This document shows, one piece after another, positions 9,208 to 20,082 of a DNA stretch of 64,000 nt; within the stretch, counting starts at the first letter, position 1; the number at the start of each line of letters is the position of its first letter. The notes beneath the pieces are model-generated. The model worked only from the letters and a program-made list of their open reading frames with translations. It searched no databases and was not told where the DNA came from. The position numbers were made by a program, and so were the translations under genes. The stretch lies in NCBI GenBank assembly GCA_003280575.1, contig QCEN01000001.1:1-64000 (forward strand), given 5' to 3'. This stretch comes from Prochlorococcus sp. AG-355-P07 (GTDB lineage Bacteria > Cyanobacteriota > Cyanobacteriia > PCC-6307 > Cyanobiaceae).

Positions 9208-10908
9208 TTAATTTAAATAATATATATCTAGAAATTTTTTCGCTCTTGTAACCGCAGTATAAAATAACCTTCTTTCAAAATTATCTCTGCAAAAGATATT
9301 TTCATTATCTTTTTTTTCTTTTGAAGAATTTTGATTTATTCTATACTTTTGGGACCACAAAATGCTTACTTTTTCAGATTCGCTTCCCTGAGATTTATGT
9401 ATAGTAATGGCTATTGCTGGCACAACATTTTCTAAATTAGATGGATCAATTAATGCAACAATTTGTTCGTTATTTTCGTTAAATTTTCTAAAAAGATATT
9501 TTCTTTGATTTTTTAAACCTATGAGTACTCCGATATCCCCATTTGACAATCCAAGTTCATTATTATTTTTTGTACACATTATCGGAACACCCTCGTTAAG
9601 AGTTTTAAGGTCATAGGGTTTTTTTTGACCAAAAACAATTTCATTCAAATATTCAACGCTCCATATTCCAGAATTTTTTTCACATAAAATTAAGTGACTT
9701 TTTAAATCCAGAAATATCTTATCTAATAAATCTTTTTCATTTAGCAATAAATTATCAATACCCTCATCAAATATATATTTTTTTTTACTTAAATTTGAAG
9801 TTGAGAGATTTAACTGTTTTAGATGACTTGTAATAGAAAAAAATAGATCTTTTGGAATATCTTTTCCTCTACTTTTTGAAATAGTAATTTCTTTTGAATT
9901 ATTATCTTTTTCTAATTCTTTTATCTTTTGATTAAGTAAAGAAGAATCATTTTTAAATATTAAACTACTAATTAATGATATATCTCCAATATTTCTATAA
10001 GTTTTTTCTAAATTTACTACACAAGATTTAATTGAACTATTATCATTATATTCAAACAAGTAATTCCAAATAGAACAATTATTTACTGGAGACAATTGAT
10101 TTTTATCTCCAACTAAAATTATTTTACAGTCCTTTGCTAACAAATTTAAAACTGATTCAATCAAATCGATATTAACCATCGACATTTCATCAATTATGAA
10201 AATATCAAGCTCTTTTAGTTTAAATTTCAACTTAAGAGTTTTATTTTGAGAATTTAAAATCCATCTATGTAAAGTTTGAAATTCTATTCGGTCTAGAAAT
10301 TCGCTACTAGGAATATTTTTTTTATCATTGAGAGTTTCTTTTAGACGTGCTGTAGCTTTACCCGTTGGAGAAGACAAACCAATATTTAAAAAGTTATCAA
10401 CTCGAAGGAGTTCTATTATTAACTTTATTATTAAAGTGGTTTTACCCGTACCTGGTCCTCCTTGAAGGAAAACTAAGTTTGAATATTTAAGTATATTTTT
10501 TATTTGATCAATTTTATTATCATCTTTATAAATTATCGAATTCATTAAATTATCGGTATCTATTTTTTTTAAAAATAAATTAATAACTCTTTCAATCTTT
10601 TTTGACCATTTTGATAGAGATAATTTTCTATTTAATAATACGAATGGAGAATTAGGGGAACCTATCAAACCGATATTTTTTAGAACTTCTATATGTTTAT
10701 TGGGCCAGCCAGCTTCTAATAATTCAAAAATTATAAAACTACTATCTAAATCAATAATAGTTTCACCATTTTTTTCAAACTCTAATAAAATTCTTATTGC
10801 ATCTTTTACGTAATTTCCATATTTTTTTTCATTGAATTTGTAAATAACTAAGATTAAATTGAATATATGATCATACTGGAACTTTTCAATATCAGGAGTT
10901 TTAGTCAT
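9208..10908 (-). CDS. recD: Exodeoxyribonuclease V alpha subunit (RecD helicase)
   Basis: RecD is the fast 5'-3' helicase of the RecBCD double-strand break repair complex. The 566-residue protein shows Walker A QGGPGTGKTT, motif II FIIDEMSMV, the late helicase block ITIHKSQGSE and the terminal TAVTRAKK motif. It follows recB with one base between stop and start, so the two are co-transcribed and likely coupled. Confidence 0.95.
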   Translation of the reverse strand: MTKTPDIEKFQYDHIFNLILVIYKFNEKKYGNYVKDAIRILLEFEKNGETIIDLDSSFIIFELLEAGWPNKHIEVLKNIGLIGSPNSPFVLLNRKLSLSKWSKKIERVINLFLKKIDTDNLMNSIIYKDDNKIDQIKNILKYSNLVFLQGGPGTGKTTLIIKLIIELLRVDNFLNIGLSSPTGKATARLKETLNDKKNIPSSEFLDRIEFQTLHRWILNSQNKTLKLKFKLKELDIFIIDEMSMVNIDLIESVLNLLAKDCKIILVGDKNQLSPVNNCSIWNYLFEYNDNSSIKSCVVNLEKTYRNIGDISLISSLIFKNDSSLLNQKIKELEKDNNSKEITISKSRGKDIPKDLFFSITSHLKQLNLSTSNLSKKKYIFDEGIDNLLLNEKDLLDKIFLDLKSHLILCEKNSGIWSVEYLNEIVFGQKKPYDLKTLNEGVPIMCTKNNNELGLSNGDIGVLIGLKNQRKYLFRKFNENNEQIVALIDPSNLENVVPAIAITIHKSQGSESEKVSILWSQKYRINQNSSKEKKDNENIFCRDNFERRLFYTAVTRAKKFLDIYYLN

Positions 10909-10909
10909 T

Positions 10910-13900
10910 CTAAAAAAGGTTATCTAAATAATTTATTCTCTTTAAAGGTGCTTTGCCAATAAAAATACCTGGAGATATATCTTTCGACTTAGATTTTTCA
11001 AATAATTCAAAATTTGGTAATCCCTTTAAAAACAAATAAATATATCCTCCTAGATGTTTACGTGGCTGATAATTTTTAAGTCTCCACTTTAATAATCTAT
11101 GCAATGCTAATAAATAAAGATGTGATTGCAATGGATAATGATGTTTAATCATTTCATTTCTCATATTTTCATAGTTATAGTTTCTTGGTAAACAATCACT
11201 ATTATCACTGTCAGAAATAAAATTACTTTTCCAATCAATTACCCACCATTTACTATCTTCTAATTTATTGCCTATAGGGAATAAACAATCAATACATCCT
11301 GAATGAAAGCCTTTATTCATAATTAGAAGATCATTTATTTTGTTTGCATATTCTTCACCAAATTCATATTCCTTATCTAAAAAAAAGCATTTTGATATAT
11401 CATAAGAATTAATATTTTTACCTTCATAAGATAGAGTTAAATCATATTTAAGCTCCTTAATAAAGTTTTCATTTGGAATATCAACTAGTTTCTTATTTTG
11501 TAATTCACTTCCTAAAGATATATTTATAATTCTTAAAATCGCATCTTTTACTTTAAAAGCCAAAGAAGTATCGATTTGATGAAAGTTCAATTCCTCAATA
11601 ATTAAATCAATTAATTCTTGATTATTATCGTTTCTAAATTCAAATCTTTCTATTATTTTGTGCAGGCAAGTCCCAGCAATGGTTCCTTTTGGAAATTCAC
11701 TTAAGGGATTAGGATAAGAAAAATAATTAGGGTAATTCTTTGATTTCCTAGTATTAGACTCTTTGATAATTGATATATTATCTTCATAATCCTTATATTG
11801 ATTAATGACTGCATCAATATTTTTATCTTTACGTATCCAAGAAGAATAACTTGAATAAGAAATAAATTGATCAGAATTAAATTCATTGGATATTTTTTTA
11901 TTAACTTTATCGATTTTCCAAAGATTTTTATTCAATCGTTTGGTTTGGAACTTAACAAAAATTTCTTTTATTTTCTCTTTTTCCATCCTGACTTCAAAAT
12001 TTGACTTATAAATATTGATATTTTCCAAATTATTAAGTAAATCATTATTTAAAATATTATTTGTATCTTCTAAATCATTAAAAACAACAAGTTTATATTT
12101 GCTCCTCGTAAGTGCTACATAAATTAACCTTTCACTCTCTTTAAATAAATCTTCTTCTTCTATTAATTTAAATTTTTCAACCTTTGCGTAATTATTAGAA
12201 ATATTAATGTATATGTTTCTATCAAAATTTGATTTCCAAAGAGGGCCTTTAATCTTATTTGACTTATTTGAAATAGTTGAGAGGTATGGACATAGGACCA
12301 TTTCAAATTCGAGGCCTTTACTACTATGAATAGTAGAAAGATTTATTCCATTTTGAAGATTGTAATCTTTTGTCAAAAAATCTTCTCCAGTACAAATTCT
12401 TGAAATATGATCTAACTGATTTTTATACCAGTTGAAAACTTTATAGAGATTAAAATCATTATTCATTAATTCTATTTCAACAATTTCTGAAAGTTGAAAT
12501 AAATTTGAATTTAAATCTAAATCTTTAATAATCGAGGATGACTTGTAATTTATAAGAAGTTCATTAACAATATTTAAAAAACCTTTTTCTTTTAGTTCCT
12601 GGGACCAAGTAATGCATTTATTAATTAAAATTTCTAAATTATTACTAATTCCATCATCAAGTAATTCTTCTAATTCTATTTCTATAAACTTTGAAGTAGC
12701 AAGCACAGTAATATTTTTTAGAAACCTTGGATTTAATAAACATTCAATGAATAAAAATATTAGAGAACTTGCTTCTGTATCAAATATATTTTGTTTGTTT
12801 TGAATTTTGCATGGGAGGTTAAACTGATTTAATTTTTTTTTTAAATCTAAGCATTGCGAATTATTTAATGTAAGAATCGCAATTTTATTAATATCAATTT
12901 CTTGATTATTAAAAATAAAGTTAACAATATAATGCGTTACAAGATCCTCTATATCAGTCTCTTTTTTTGAAAATTCTACAATTTCAAATACATCCTTAAA
13001 TTTAAATTCAGAATTAATATTTTCATTAATTCTTGAGGTTAATTCCGTATATTTTATTTTTGATTGTTTAAGTCCATTCATATAAAGTTTATTAAGAACA
13101 TCAATTAACTTTTTCGAGGATCTATAGTTATCTTTAAGACTAAGAACTTCTATTGCATTAGATCTCGCATCCAAGTAAGTTTCAATATCTCCGCCTCTAA
13201 ATTTGTAGATCGCTTGTTTTGGATCACCTACACAAAGTAAAAAATGATTTTTAGTATTAAAGAACTTTTTTATTAAATTCCACTGAGTAATATCTGTATC
13301 TTGAAACTCATCTACCAACACACATTTAAATCTTTTTTGAATTTTAGATAGAGTAATGCTATTACTAATTTCTGAATCTAGAAAAGTATTTTCTACAGTC
13401 TTTATAAGATCATTGAAGTTGAAAATAGAAAAACTTTTCTTTAATTCAATTAATTTTATATAAGCTAATTGGGTAAATATTCGTACAAATTCAGTATAGA
13501 AACCTTCTTTTATTTTATAAATTTTATCTTGTAATAAATTAAATTTAGTGAAATCTAGTTTTATATTATGTTTATTAATTTCTTTAGATATATTTTCATT
13601 GTAAAAATATTTAGATAAAAGATCATCTTTAGAAATATCATATATAAAATCAATCACATTTTTAGAATTAAGCCTTTTATTAATCTCTTTAATCCAACAA
13701 ACTATTTGATTAAACTTATCATTTCTTGGTTTTGCTGCATATATTTGACTTTTTCCACCACTCTCCTTAATTAATTTTCCCAACTCGATAAGTTGTAAAA
13801 ATAATTCCTTACCTTTCTTATCCCATTCAACACAAAACTCGATCCAATTTAAATAAAAAAATTCATTAAAATAGTTATTTAAATCGGTAATATTATATTT

Positions 13901-14536
13901 ATTATTTATTTGAAATTTACAGATATTTTCTTGATCTATATTTTTTAAAATTTCTACAAAAAATGACTTATTGATCCTACTTCCAAATCTAGAACTTATT
14001 TTTTTTTTGTTGACTGCTGAAATAAGCCCATGATTAAGATTCAGAAAATCATCAATCCACAAATTATCTACTACATCTTTATACAATTTATCTATATTAT
14101 TCTCAATGTATGGATCTTGAGTTACACCTATTTCAATACTGTATTCATCAATAATATTATTGCAAAAAGAATGGAATGTAGTTACTTGTAACTTATAAAT
14201 TTCATTAACAAAATTATCAATTTGGGATATAGTTTTTTTCTTAGATTTTTCCTTCTCCTTAAATTTTAGATACCAATCTTTTAGAGTATTATCTATCTTA
14301 TTTTCATTATGATTTTGCAAATATAATTTTAAATCCTGAAATCTCAAAAGTATTTTATCTCGTAATTCAGAACACGTATTTTTTGTAAAACTTAATAAGA
14401 GTATCTCTTCAGGTTTTATTTTTTTCTCCAAAACATTTCTTAAAACTAGATGAGCCAGAGTGAAACTTTTACCAGTTCCTGCACTTGCTTCTACTAATTT
14501 AAATTTGTTATTTAAATTAATTTGATTAATATCCAT
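10910..14536 (-). CDS. recB: Exodeoxyribonuclease V beta subunit (RecB helicase-nuclease)
   Basis: RecB is the 3'-5' helicase and nuclease of RecBCD. The 1208-residue protein has an N-terminal UvrD-type helicase (VEASAGTGKSFTLA as motif I, LVDEFQDTDITQW as motif II, STIHSSKGLEFE and VALTRSKYKLVV as late motifs). A C-terminal nuclease domain carries the catalytic GCIDCLF...WWVIDWKSN block. Length is normal. The order recC, a small membrane gene, recB, recD runs in one direction. Confidence 0.95.
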   Translation of the reverse strand: MDINQINLNNKFKLVEASAGTGKSFTLAHLVLRNVLEKKIKPEEILLLSFTKNTCSELRDKILLRFQDLKLYLQNHNENKIDNTLKDWYLKFKEKEKSKKKTISQIDNFVNEIYKLQVTTFHSFCNNIIDEYSIEIGVTQDPYIENNIDKLYKDVVDNLWIDDFLNLNHGLISAVNKKKISSRFGSRINKSFFVEILKNIDQENICKFQINNKYNITDLNNYFNEFFYLNWIEFCVEWDKKGKELFLQLIELGKLIKESGGKSQIYAAKPRNDKFNQIVCWIKEINKRLNSKNVIDFIYDISKDDLLSKYFYNENISKEINKHNIKLDFTKFNLLQDKIYKIKEGFYTEFVRIFTQLAYIKLIELKKSFSIFNFNDLIKTVENTFLDSEISNSITLSKIQKRFKCVLVDEFQDTDITQWNLIKKFFNTKNHFLLCVGDPKQAIYKFRGGDIETYLDARSNAIEVLSLKDNYRSSKKLIDVLNKLYMNGLKQSKIKYTELTSRINENINSEFKFKDVFEIVEFSKKETDIEDLVTHYIVNFIFNNQEIDINKIAILTLNNSQCLDLKKKLNQFNLPCKIQNKQNIFDTEASSLIFLFIECLLNPRFLKNITVLATSKFIEIELEELLDDGISNNLEILINKCITWSQELKEKGFLNIVNELLINYKSSSIIKDLDLNSNLFQLSEIVEIELMNNDFNLYKVFNWYKNQLDHISRICTGEDFLTKDYNLQNGINLSTIHSSKGLEFEMVLCPYLSTISNKSNKIKGPLWKSNFDRNIYINISNNYAKVEKFKLIEEEDLFKESERLIYVALTRSKYKLVVFNDLEDTNNILNNDLLNNLENINIYKSNFEVRMEKEKIKEIFVKFQTKRLNKNLWKIDKVNKKISNEFNSDQFISYSSYSSWIRKDKNIDAVINQYKDYEDNISIIKESNTRKSKNYPNYFSYPNPLSEFPKGTIAGTCLHKIIERFEFRNDNNQELIDLIIEELNFHQIDTSLAFKVKDAILRIINISLGSELQNKKLVDIPNENFIKELKYDLTLSYEGKNINSYDISKCFFLDKEYEFGEEYANKINDLLIMNKGFHSGCIDCLFPIGNKLEDSKWWVIDWKSNFISDSDNSDCLPRNYNYENMRNEMIKHHYPLQSHLYLLALHRLLKWRLKNYQPRKHLGGYIYLFLKGLPNFELFEKSKSKDISPGIFIGKAPLKRINYLDNLF

Positions 14537-14548
14537 ATCTTTAAAGAA

Positions 14549-15025
14549 TTAATATTTGACCTCATTTTTATAAAGTAAGTAATTCTTAAATTTATTATTT
14601 AAATATTGCTCTTCTAAATCAATCTTAAATTTAATTATTAAACCTAGACTTATTAACAAAAATAAATAATAAATAGATAGCTTGGTTATGAAAACGCCAA
14701 AGGAAATTAATATTAAAGAATAGTACATAGGATGACGCATAAATCGATAAATACCTGTAGTTACAAGATTGCTATTGTTTATAGGTCTTGGGAAAGGAGA
14801 TAAATTTCTACCTAAGTCTTTAATTGCAACTAACAATATTATTAAAGCGATTATGATAATTAGAAAACCCACTAAATAAGATAAAGTATTAACTTGAATT
14901 ATTTGTTTTTGCGGAATAAATTCCAATTGAAAAAAATGAAGACTAATAATAAAGAACTGAAAAAAAACAAGGCTTATCTCATAAGCAGCCTTTAAAAAAT
15001 TTTTCAAGTGAAATTTATTCATCAT
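14549..15025 (-). CDS. Isoprenylcysteine methyltransferase-like membrane protein
   Basis: This 158-residue protein has four hydrophobic segments and the block RFMRHPMYYSLILISFGV, typical of the ICMT/NnrU-like membrane methyltransferase superfamily, where the Arg-His-Pro motif helps bind S-adenosylmethionine. The substrate is unknown. It sits between recC and recB: its ATG begins one base after the recC stop in the transcript, and it ends 12 bases before recB. It therefore must share their transcript, although no link to recombination is known. Confidence 0.75.
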   Translation of the reverse strand: MMNKFHLKNFLKAAYEISLVFFQFFIISLHFFQLEFIPQKQIIQVNTLSYLVGFLIIIIALIILLVAIKDLGRNLSPFPRPINNSNLVTTGIYRFMRHPMYYSLILISFGVFITKLSIYYLFLLISLGLIIKFKIDLEEQYLNNKFKNYLLYKNEVKY

Positions 15026-18000
15026 TTATTTCTTTAATGCATTTACAAGAGGACCATATAATCTGAACGATAATTTATCAAAATTATTATTTCTTAAAAA
15101 GAAATCAGGTTCTTTTTCATTTCCAAAACATAATTTCATTTCGATGTTATCTCTTTCTCCTTTAGAAAAAGATTTATTACCAATCCATGTGTCCGTAAAA
15201 GCTTTTTTCTCATTTTTTGTTTTTATTTTTGCTTCTACATATTTATAAGAACTTTCTGGAGGTAGAGGAAAACATTTTTCAGAATAATTTTTAAAAATAT
15301 TTATATATTCCTCCAAAATTAAATTTGAAGCAATTGCTTCGGGAGATTGAATAATTTGGAATTTATAATAATTCTCTGTTCTAAAAATTAATTTAGTCTT
15401 TTTTATATTCTTCTTTAAAGAAAAAATAAAGAGTGATTTTATCCAGGCTTCTGTCAAACGACTTAAAGTTAGTTTCGAATGAATTAATTCAATTACGGTG
15501 TCATCAGCGATAAAATATTCTTCTTTATTTGCATTTGATTTAACATAAATTCTATTAATCTGATTATGTTGACTCAAAATTATAGATAAACTTTCTAATA
15601 AATCTTTAATTTCTTTTTCTTTTATAAAAATACTATTTTTGGGCATAATAATACCATTTTCAACCAATTGAGCATTGATATTCAAATTTTTTAAATCATC
15701 AATAACATTATGGTTATCAATCTCTAATTCCTGAATTATTTTTGTAATAAGTTGAGACTTCTGCAGATTACTTATATACTCCTCATCTGGATGATGAATA
15801 AATATTTCCTTGGGAGAAATATTTTTTTTATTTAGCCAATATTTTTGTGGAGTCTTGAACCAATAAATCAGTTCTGATAATTTGTAATTTTTAATATCAA
15901 ATTTTTTTTCATTCCAATCTATTTCTTCTACTAAAGAATAATTACTTTTAATTATCTTAGAACTCTCAAGATCAATGATTGATTTTTTATTTAAATCAAA
16001 ATCTTTAATTATTAGTTCTCTTTGGCCTTGGTTTAAAAAACTATTAAAAAAAGAAATTAACTCTTTAATAGGAAAAGAAACATCTAATTTTTTATTGTTT
16101 TTGTCATTCTTTATCCAACTAACTATAAATTTATCTCTGCAGGCAATTAACAACTCTAGAAATGAATATTTATCTCTCTCAAAGACTGATGGATCACCCA
16201 GGTGATATATATTATTTAATAAATTGATATTTTCATTCTTTGATAATTTTGGATAATAAACGCTATTCATATCTATTAAGAAGATAACCTTATGTGGAAT
16301 ATGCCTTGCACTTTCAATATTACTTACGAGGATCTTGTTAATACGTGTTTTGCTTTGATATTTAGCTTTATTTATGCAAGAAATTAATATCTCCCTAAAA
16401 ACATTTAACAAAATAAGATCATCAGGTATAAAAGGTACTGAGTGATTATCAAGAATTCTATTTATTTCACTTATTTCTAAATTAAAATTTGTATTAGAAT
16501 CAGAAATACTTTTTAGTATAAACTTTATCTTTTCAAGCCAAATTGAGTAAGAAAAAGAACCTCTCAGCAAATTAATATATTTTTTAAAATCAAATAATAA
16601 TTTAACCCATTTATTCAAATCCAAACTTATATTTTTTAAGCTAAATGGTTTTAAATTATAAGGAGTCAATTTGACTTCTTTGTCATAAATTAAGCCTAAA
16701 GTAATTCTATTTATGCACCACTCTAAAGTATTTTTTTCTTCGCCAAATCTTTCATTAGCATCTAATCCCCAATGAAAACCAACTTTAGTAAGTAAAAAAA
16801 TAATTTCATCCTTCTCAGTAATATCAAAATTAAAAATGTTCTGAGTTACTTTTTTTGAAAGAATGTAATCTATTTTTTCAAGTGTAATTTTCTCATTTGC
16901 TATTTCAATGATATCAATTAAAAATTTATAAATATCTGGAGAATCATAATTTTCATCATCAATAAAAAAATAAGGTATCTTTCCACCATTAATTAACTCA
17001 TTATTAAAGATATACCTTAAATAAGGTTTAATTTGATTAGTTTGCGGAGATACAATAGCAATATCACTATATTTAATATCGTCGCAAGTATTTATTATTT
17101 CTAAAATTTTATTTCTTATGAATTCTAATTGAGTATTTTGATTAAAATGCTCACAAAGTAATAATGAATCATCCCTATCATTTACTATAAAATCATTGCT
17201 ATTATTATCAATTAGTCTTTTTTGTATTTGATTAAGAAGAGGAATATCTTTCTTCTCAAAAAAATTAGTTGTTGGATCAACATATATTAAATTATTTTTT
17301 AAATTTATACCTTCTTTATAAATATTTTCCTCAATTAATTTTTGAAAGTTTGCACCGAATCTACCAAATATTTGCTCTATATTTGTTTTGTTTAAATTCA
17401 ATTTGCTTTCATAATTATTAAATTCCAACTCACCTTCAAAATAATTAATTCTATTCCATAAATCATCTCCTGCGGATAGTAAATATAAATTTACCTTTGT
17501 AACTTTTGAAAGTTCCGAATAAAAGTTTATATGTAATTTAGATAAGTTATTATCTGAAATAATATAAATTTGATTTGGCACTTTAATTTGTACTTTTTTG
17601 ACTTTTCTTAAATTCTTTATTAATTCAATCATATATAAACATGAAGGCTTCTCAGATATCTTCTTCTCTAATAATTTAAATAAAATAGGTTGCCAAAATT
17701 GATCATAATTTAAATTCTTAAACAGATTAAGTGAATTAATTTCATATTTATTCCATTCAGAAATCATTTCAGGTCTAAAAATTAGATAATCAATAAAATT
17801 ATTCGCGATCTTTTTTGTAAGATTATAGAGGTCACCATCAATTGTTTTTTCATTATCCAAATATTTATTAATCCAATTTCTAAGCGGAAATGATTCTTTA
17901 AAGCTACTTAATTCTTCTAATGAATCAATAATGCCCCATTTAATTGAATCAAAATTCCATAACCCCATATCAATTCCTGGAAAAAAATTTGTCAATAATG

Positions 18001-18208
18001 ATTCGGTGTAACTAGATATTGTCTTAAATTCACAGAGAGCACTTATTTTGTTTTTTATAGTTATTTGTTCACTTAACCACTTCCCAAAAAAATAATTAGG
18101 TACCGCTATTTCTAAATTATCAGTTATTAGAGGAGGACATATTTTTAATTCTTCTGCCAACAGCTCACTAATCACTTCAATTTTGTTTGACTTATATAGA
18201 TTGAGCAA
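15026..18208 (-). CDS. recC: Exodeoxyribonuclease V gamma subunit (RecC)
   Basis: RecC holds the RecBCD complex together and scans for Chi. The 1060-residue protein is recognised from its length, its place beside recB and recD, and family-like segments such as the N-terminal LYKSNKIEVISELLAEEL and the central VIFLIDMNSVYYPK. RecC proteins are poorly conserved, so residue-level functions cannot be read. It begins the recC-(ICMT-like)-recB-recD unit, 17 bases downstream of ycf54. Confidence 0.92.
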   Translation of the reverse strand: MLNLYKSNKIEVISELLAEELKICPPLITDNLEIAVPNYFFGKWLSEQITIKNKISALCEFKTISSYTESLLTNFFPGIDMGLWNFDSIKWGIIDSLEELSSFKESFPLRNWINKYLDNEKTIDGDLYNLTKKIANNFIDYLIFRPEMISEWNKYEINSLNLFKNLNYDQFWQPILFKLLEKKISEKPSCLYMIELIKNLRKVKKVQIKVPNQIYIISDNNLSKLHINFYSELSKVTKVNLYLLSAGDDLWNRINYFEGELEFNNYESKLNLNKTNIEQIFGRFGANFQKLIEENIYKEGINLKNNLIYVDPTTNFFEKKDIPLLNQIQKRLIDNNSNDFIVNDRDDSLLLCEHFNQNTQLEFIRNKILEIINTCDDIKYSDIAIVSPQTNQIKPYLRYIFNNELINGGKIPYFFIDDENYDSPDIYKFLIDIIEIANEKITLEKIDYILSKKVTQNIFNFDITEKDEIIFLLTKVGFHWGLDANERFGEEKNTLEWCINRITLGLIYDKEVKLTPYNLKPFSLKNISLDLNKWVKLLFDFKKYINLLRGSFSYSIWLEKIKFILKSISDSNTNFNLEISEINRILDNHSVPFIPDDLILLNVFREILISCINKAKYQSKTRINKILVSNIESARHIPHKVIFLIDMNSVYYPKLSKNENINLLNNIYHLGDPSVFERDKYSFLELLIACRDKFIVSWIKNDKNNKKLDVSFPIKELISFFNSFLNQGQRELIIKDFDLNKKSIIDLESSKIIKSNYSLVEEIDWNEKKFDIKNYKLSELIYWFKTPQKYWLNKKNISPKEIFIHHPDEEYISNLQKSQLITKIIQELEIDNHNVIDDLKNLNINAQLVENGIIMPKNSIFIKEKEIKDLLESLSIILSQHNQINRIYVKSNANKEEYFIADDTVIELIHSKLTLSRLTEAWIKSLFIFSLKKNIKKTKLIFRTENYYKFQIIQSPEAIASNLILEEYINIFKNYSEKCFPLPPESSYKYVEAKIKTKNEKKAFTDTWIGNKSFSKGERDNIEMKLCFGNEKEPDFFLRNNNFDKLSFRLYGPLVNALKK

Positions 18209-18225
18209 TTTATTAGTTGGTTATA

Positions 18226-18543
18226 TTACTCAACTTTAAATGGATCAGTTATTTCTGCATTAGGACATTCGAATTCCCCCACAACAACAAACTCTAATCG
18301 AAGCTTTAAAAAAGTTATAAATTTTTTATCAGTCGATAAAACAGCTGCTGGAGGGGATGGAATCTTTGCTTTCAGATCATCAAATTGATTGGTTTGCAAA
18401 AAAGATGGATTCTTTAAGAGCCAAAAATCTATTTCTTTATTGTTTTCTTTATAGTTCCTCAACCTCTCTTTCAATATCTCTTCAAGAGGTTCTTCAACTG
18501 TTAAAAACTTTTCACTTGCCGCGACGAAAAAATATGTTGTCAT
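18226..18543 (-). CDS. ycf54: Ycf54, chlorophyll cyclase accessory protein
   Basis: This 105-residue protein matches the cyanobacterial Ycf54 (DUF2488) family, needed for stable activity of the oxygen-dependent Mg-protoporphyrin monomethyl ester cyclase in chlorophyll synthesis. Recognisable blocks are the N-terminal MTTYFFVAAS, NNKEIDFWLLK, AAVLSTDKKFITFLKLRLE and VVVGEFECP. It is soluble. It lies 7 bases after pdxJ and upstream of recC. Confidence 0.9.
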   Translation of the reverse strand: MTTYFFVAASEKFLTVEEPLEEILKERLRNYKENNKEIDFWLLKNPSFLQTNQFDDLKAKIPSPPAAVLSTDKKFITFLKLRLEFVVVGEFECPNAEITDPFKVE

Positions 18544-18550
18544 TAGAAAT

Positions 18551-19267
18551 TTAAATTGATGTAAGAAGGGACTTCATTTCTCGTACAGACTTTTCTAATC
18601 CTATAGCTAATGCCCTTGCAACAATACTATGACCTATGTTTAACTCGTTAATATTGTCAATTGATGCAATTTTTTTAACATTATTGAAGTTAAGTCCATG
18701 ACCAGCATTAACAACTAATCCAAGGTCATTTGCTAAATGTGTAGACTCTATAATCCTTTGGAGCTCTTTATATTGCTCAGATCCTGATAGTTCAGCATAT
18801 TTTCCAGTATGTAATTCTATAAAATCAAACCCTATTTCTTTGGAATAATGTATCTGTTCACCAACAGGATCAATAAATGCACTTACTTCTATATTTGAAT
18901 CCTTTAAATTACCAACAAAATTCTTAAGGTATTGCAAATTACTTTTTAAATCTAACCCGCCTTCAGTAGTAACTTCCTCTCTTTTCTCGGGTACAAGCGT
19001 TACATAATCGGGAAGAGTTTTTTTGGCAATTTCTAACATTTCTTCTGTAGCAGCCATTTCTAAATTGAGTTTTGTTTTTATAGTATCTTTCAGAAGAAAC
19101 ACGTCTCTATCTTGTATATGTCTCCTATCTTCTCTTAGATGCACTGTTATGGAGTCTGCCCCTCCTAATTCAGCTAAAAAAGCAAATTGCACAGGGTCAG
19201 GCTCGACAGTTTTCCTTGCTTGCCTTACATTTGCAATATGATCGATGTTTACACCTAATGTTGCCAT
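18551..19267 (-). CDS. pdxJ: Pyridoxine 5'-phosphate synthase
   Basis: PdxJ makes pyridoxine 5'-phosphate, the last ring-closing step of vitamin B6 synthesis. The 238-residue TIM-barrel protein begins MATLGVNIDHIANVRQARK and carries TVHLREDRRHI and GHGLNF, typical family blocks. I chose the ATG at 19267 because the protein from there matches the normal family start; the frame is open 51 codons further upstream, but that part is unlike PdxJ and overlaps the divergent promoter region. Confidence 0.95.
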   Translation of the reverse strand: MATLGVNIDHIANVRQARKTVEPDPVQFAFLAELGGADSITVHLREDRRHIQDRDVFLLKDTIKTKLNLEMAATEEMLEIAKKTLPDYVTLVPEKREEVTTEGGLDLKSNLQYLKNFVGNLKDSNIEVSAFIDPVGEQIHYSKEIGFDFIELHTGKYAELSGSEQYKELQRIIESTHLANDLGLVVNAGHGLNFNNVKKIASIDNINELNIGHSIVARALAIGLEKSVREMKSLLTSI

Positions 19268-19367
19268 AATTTTGGAAATTTTAATCTCTAGACAATCTAG
19301 TAACCGCCCAATAATAGCTAATAAAAAAAGACAAACACTTAAATTATTAATATATAGTTTATAGAAC

Positions 19368-20039
19368 TTGAAGAAATCTTTTGATATTTGGCATAAAATC
19401 AACCCTGTATTGGGATTCATTGCAATGTTTGTTACTCAGGATATTATTCTGAGATTTTTTTTTAGTAGAAAGAAAATAATTAATAATATTTTTCCTTTAC
19501 CAATTAATTCATCTATTATTCTAGCTCCAACCCATAGATCAAGATGGGATGGTTTAGTTCTCACTATGGCAATGGGTAGAAGGGTAACAAATAAGGATTG
19601 CAGGTTTATGGTTACTAAATCAGAAATGAAAGGAATACAAGGTTGGTTTTTAAGAAGACTTGGATGTTTTTCGATAAATCAATTATCGCCATCTCTCTCA
19701 ACTTTAAGATACGCTATTGATCTTATAGAAAAAGGGGAACAACTAGTTGTATTCCCTGAAGGTAAAATTAATAAATATGGTAGAAAATTAGTTCTCAAAG
19801 AAGGACTATACAGATTAGCGCGATTAGCAACAAAAAAAACAGAAACCATAACTATAATTCCAATTGGTATTGCTTACAGCAAAGTATCTCCGAAATTTAG
19901 GAGCGAATTTTGTTTATCATTTGGACAACCAATCGCAATAAATAATTATTTAAACATTACCATTAAAGAATTTAATAAATTCCTTCATGAAAAAATGATC
20001 ATAGAGGAAAAAATAGCATTAAAAAATGTCGGTAGATGA
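19368..20039 (+). CDS. 1-acylglycerol-3-phosphate acyltransferase-like protein
   Basis: This 223-residue protein belongs to the PlsC/LPLAT superfamily, which transfers acyl chains to lysophosphatidate in membrane lipid synthesis. It has the catalytic H-x4-D block (THRSRWDGL, the His-Ser-Arg-Trp-Asp form), the substrate block FPEGKINKYG and a hydrophobic N-terminal region. The start is TTG at 19368; no better ATG precedes the conserved part. It is divergent from pdxJ. Confidence 0.83.
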   Translation: MKKSFDIWHKINPVLGFIAMFVTQDIILRFFFSRKKIINNIFPLPINSSIILAPTHRSRWDGLVLTMAMGRRVTNKDCRFMVTKSEMKGIQGWFLRRLGCFSINQLSPSLSTLRYAIDLIEKGEQLVVFPEGKINKYGRKLVLKEGLYRLARLATKKTETITIIPIGIAYSKVSPKFRSEFCLSFGQPIAINNYLNITIKEFNKFLHEKMIIEEKIALKNVGR

Positions 20040-20082
20040 ATCTTCAATAAGTTAATATAAGACTAAATAATTTACCGAGAAT

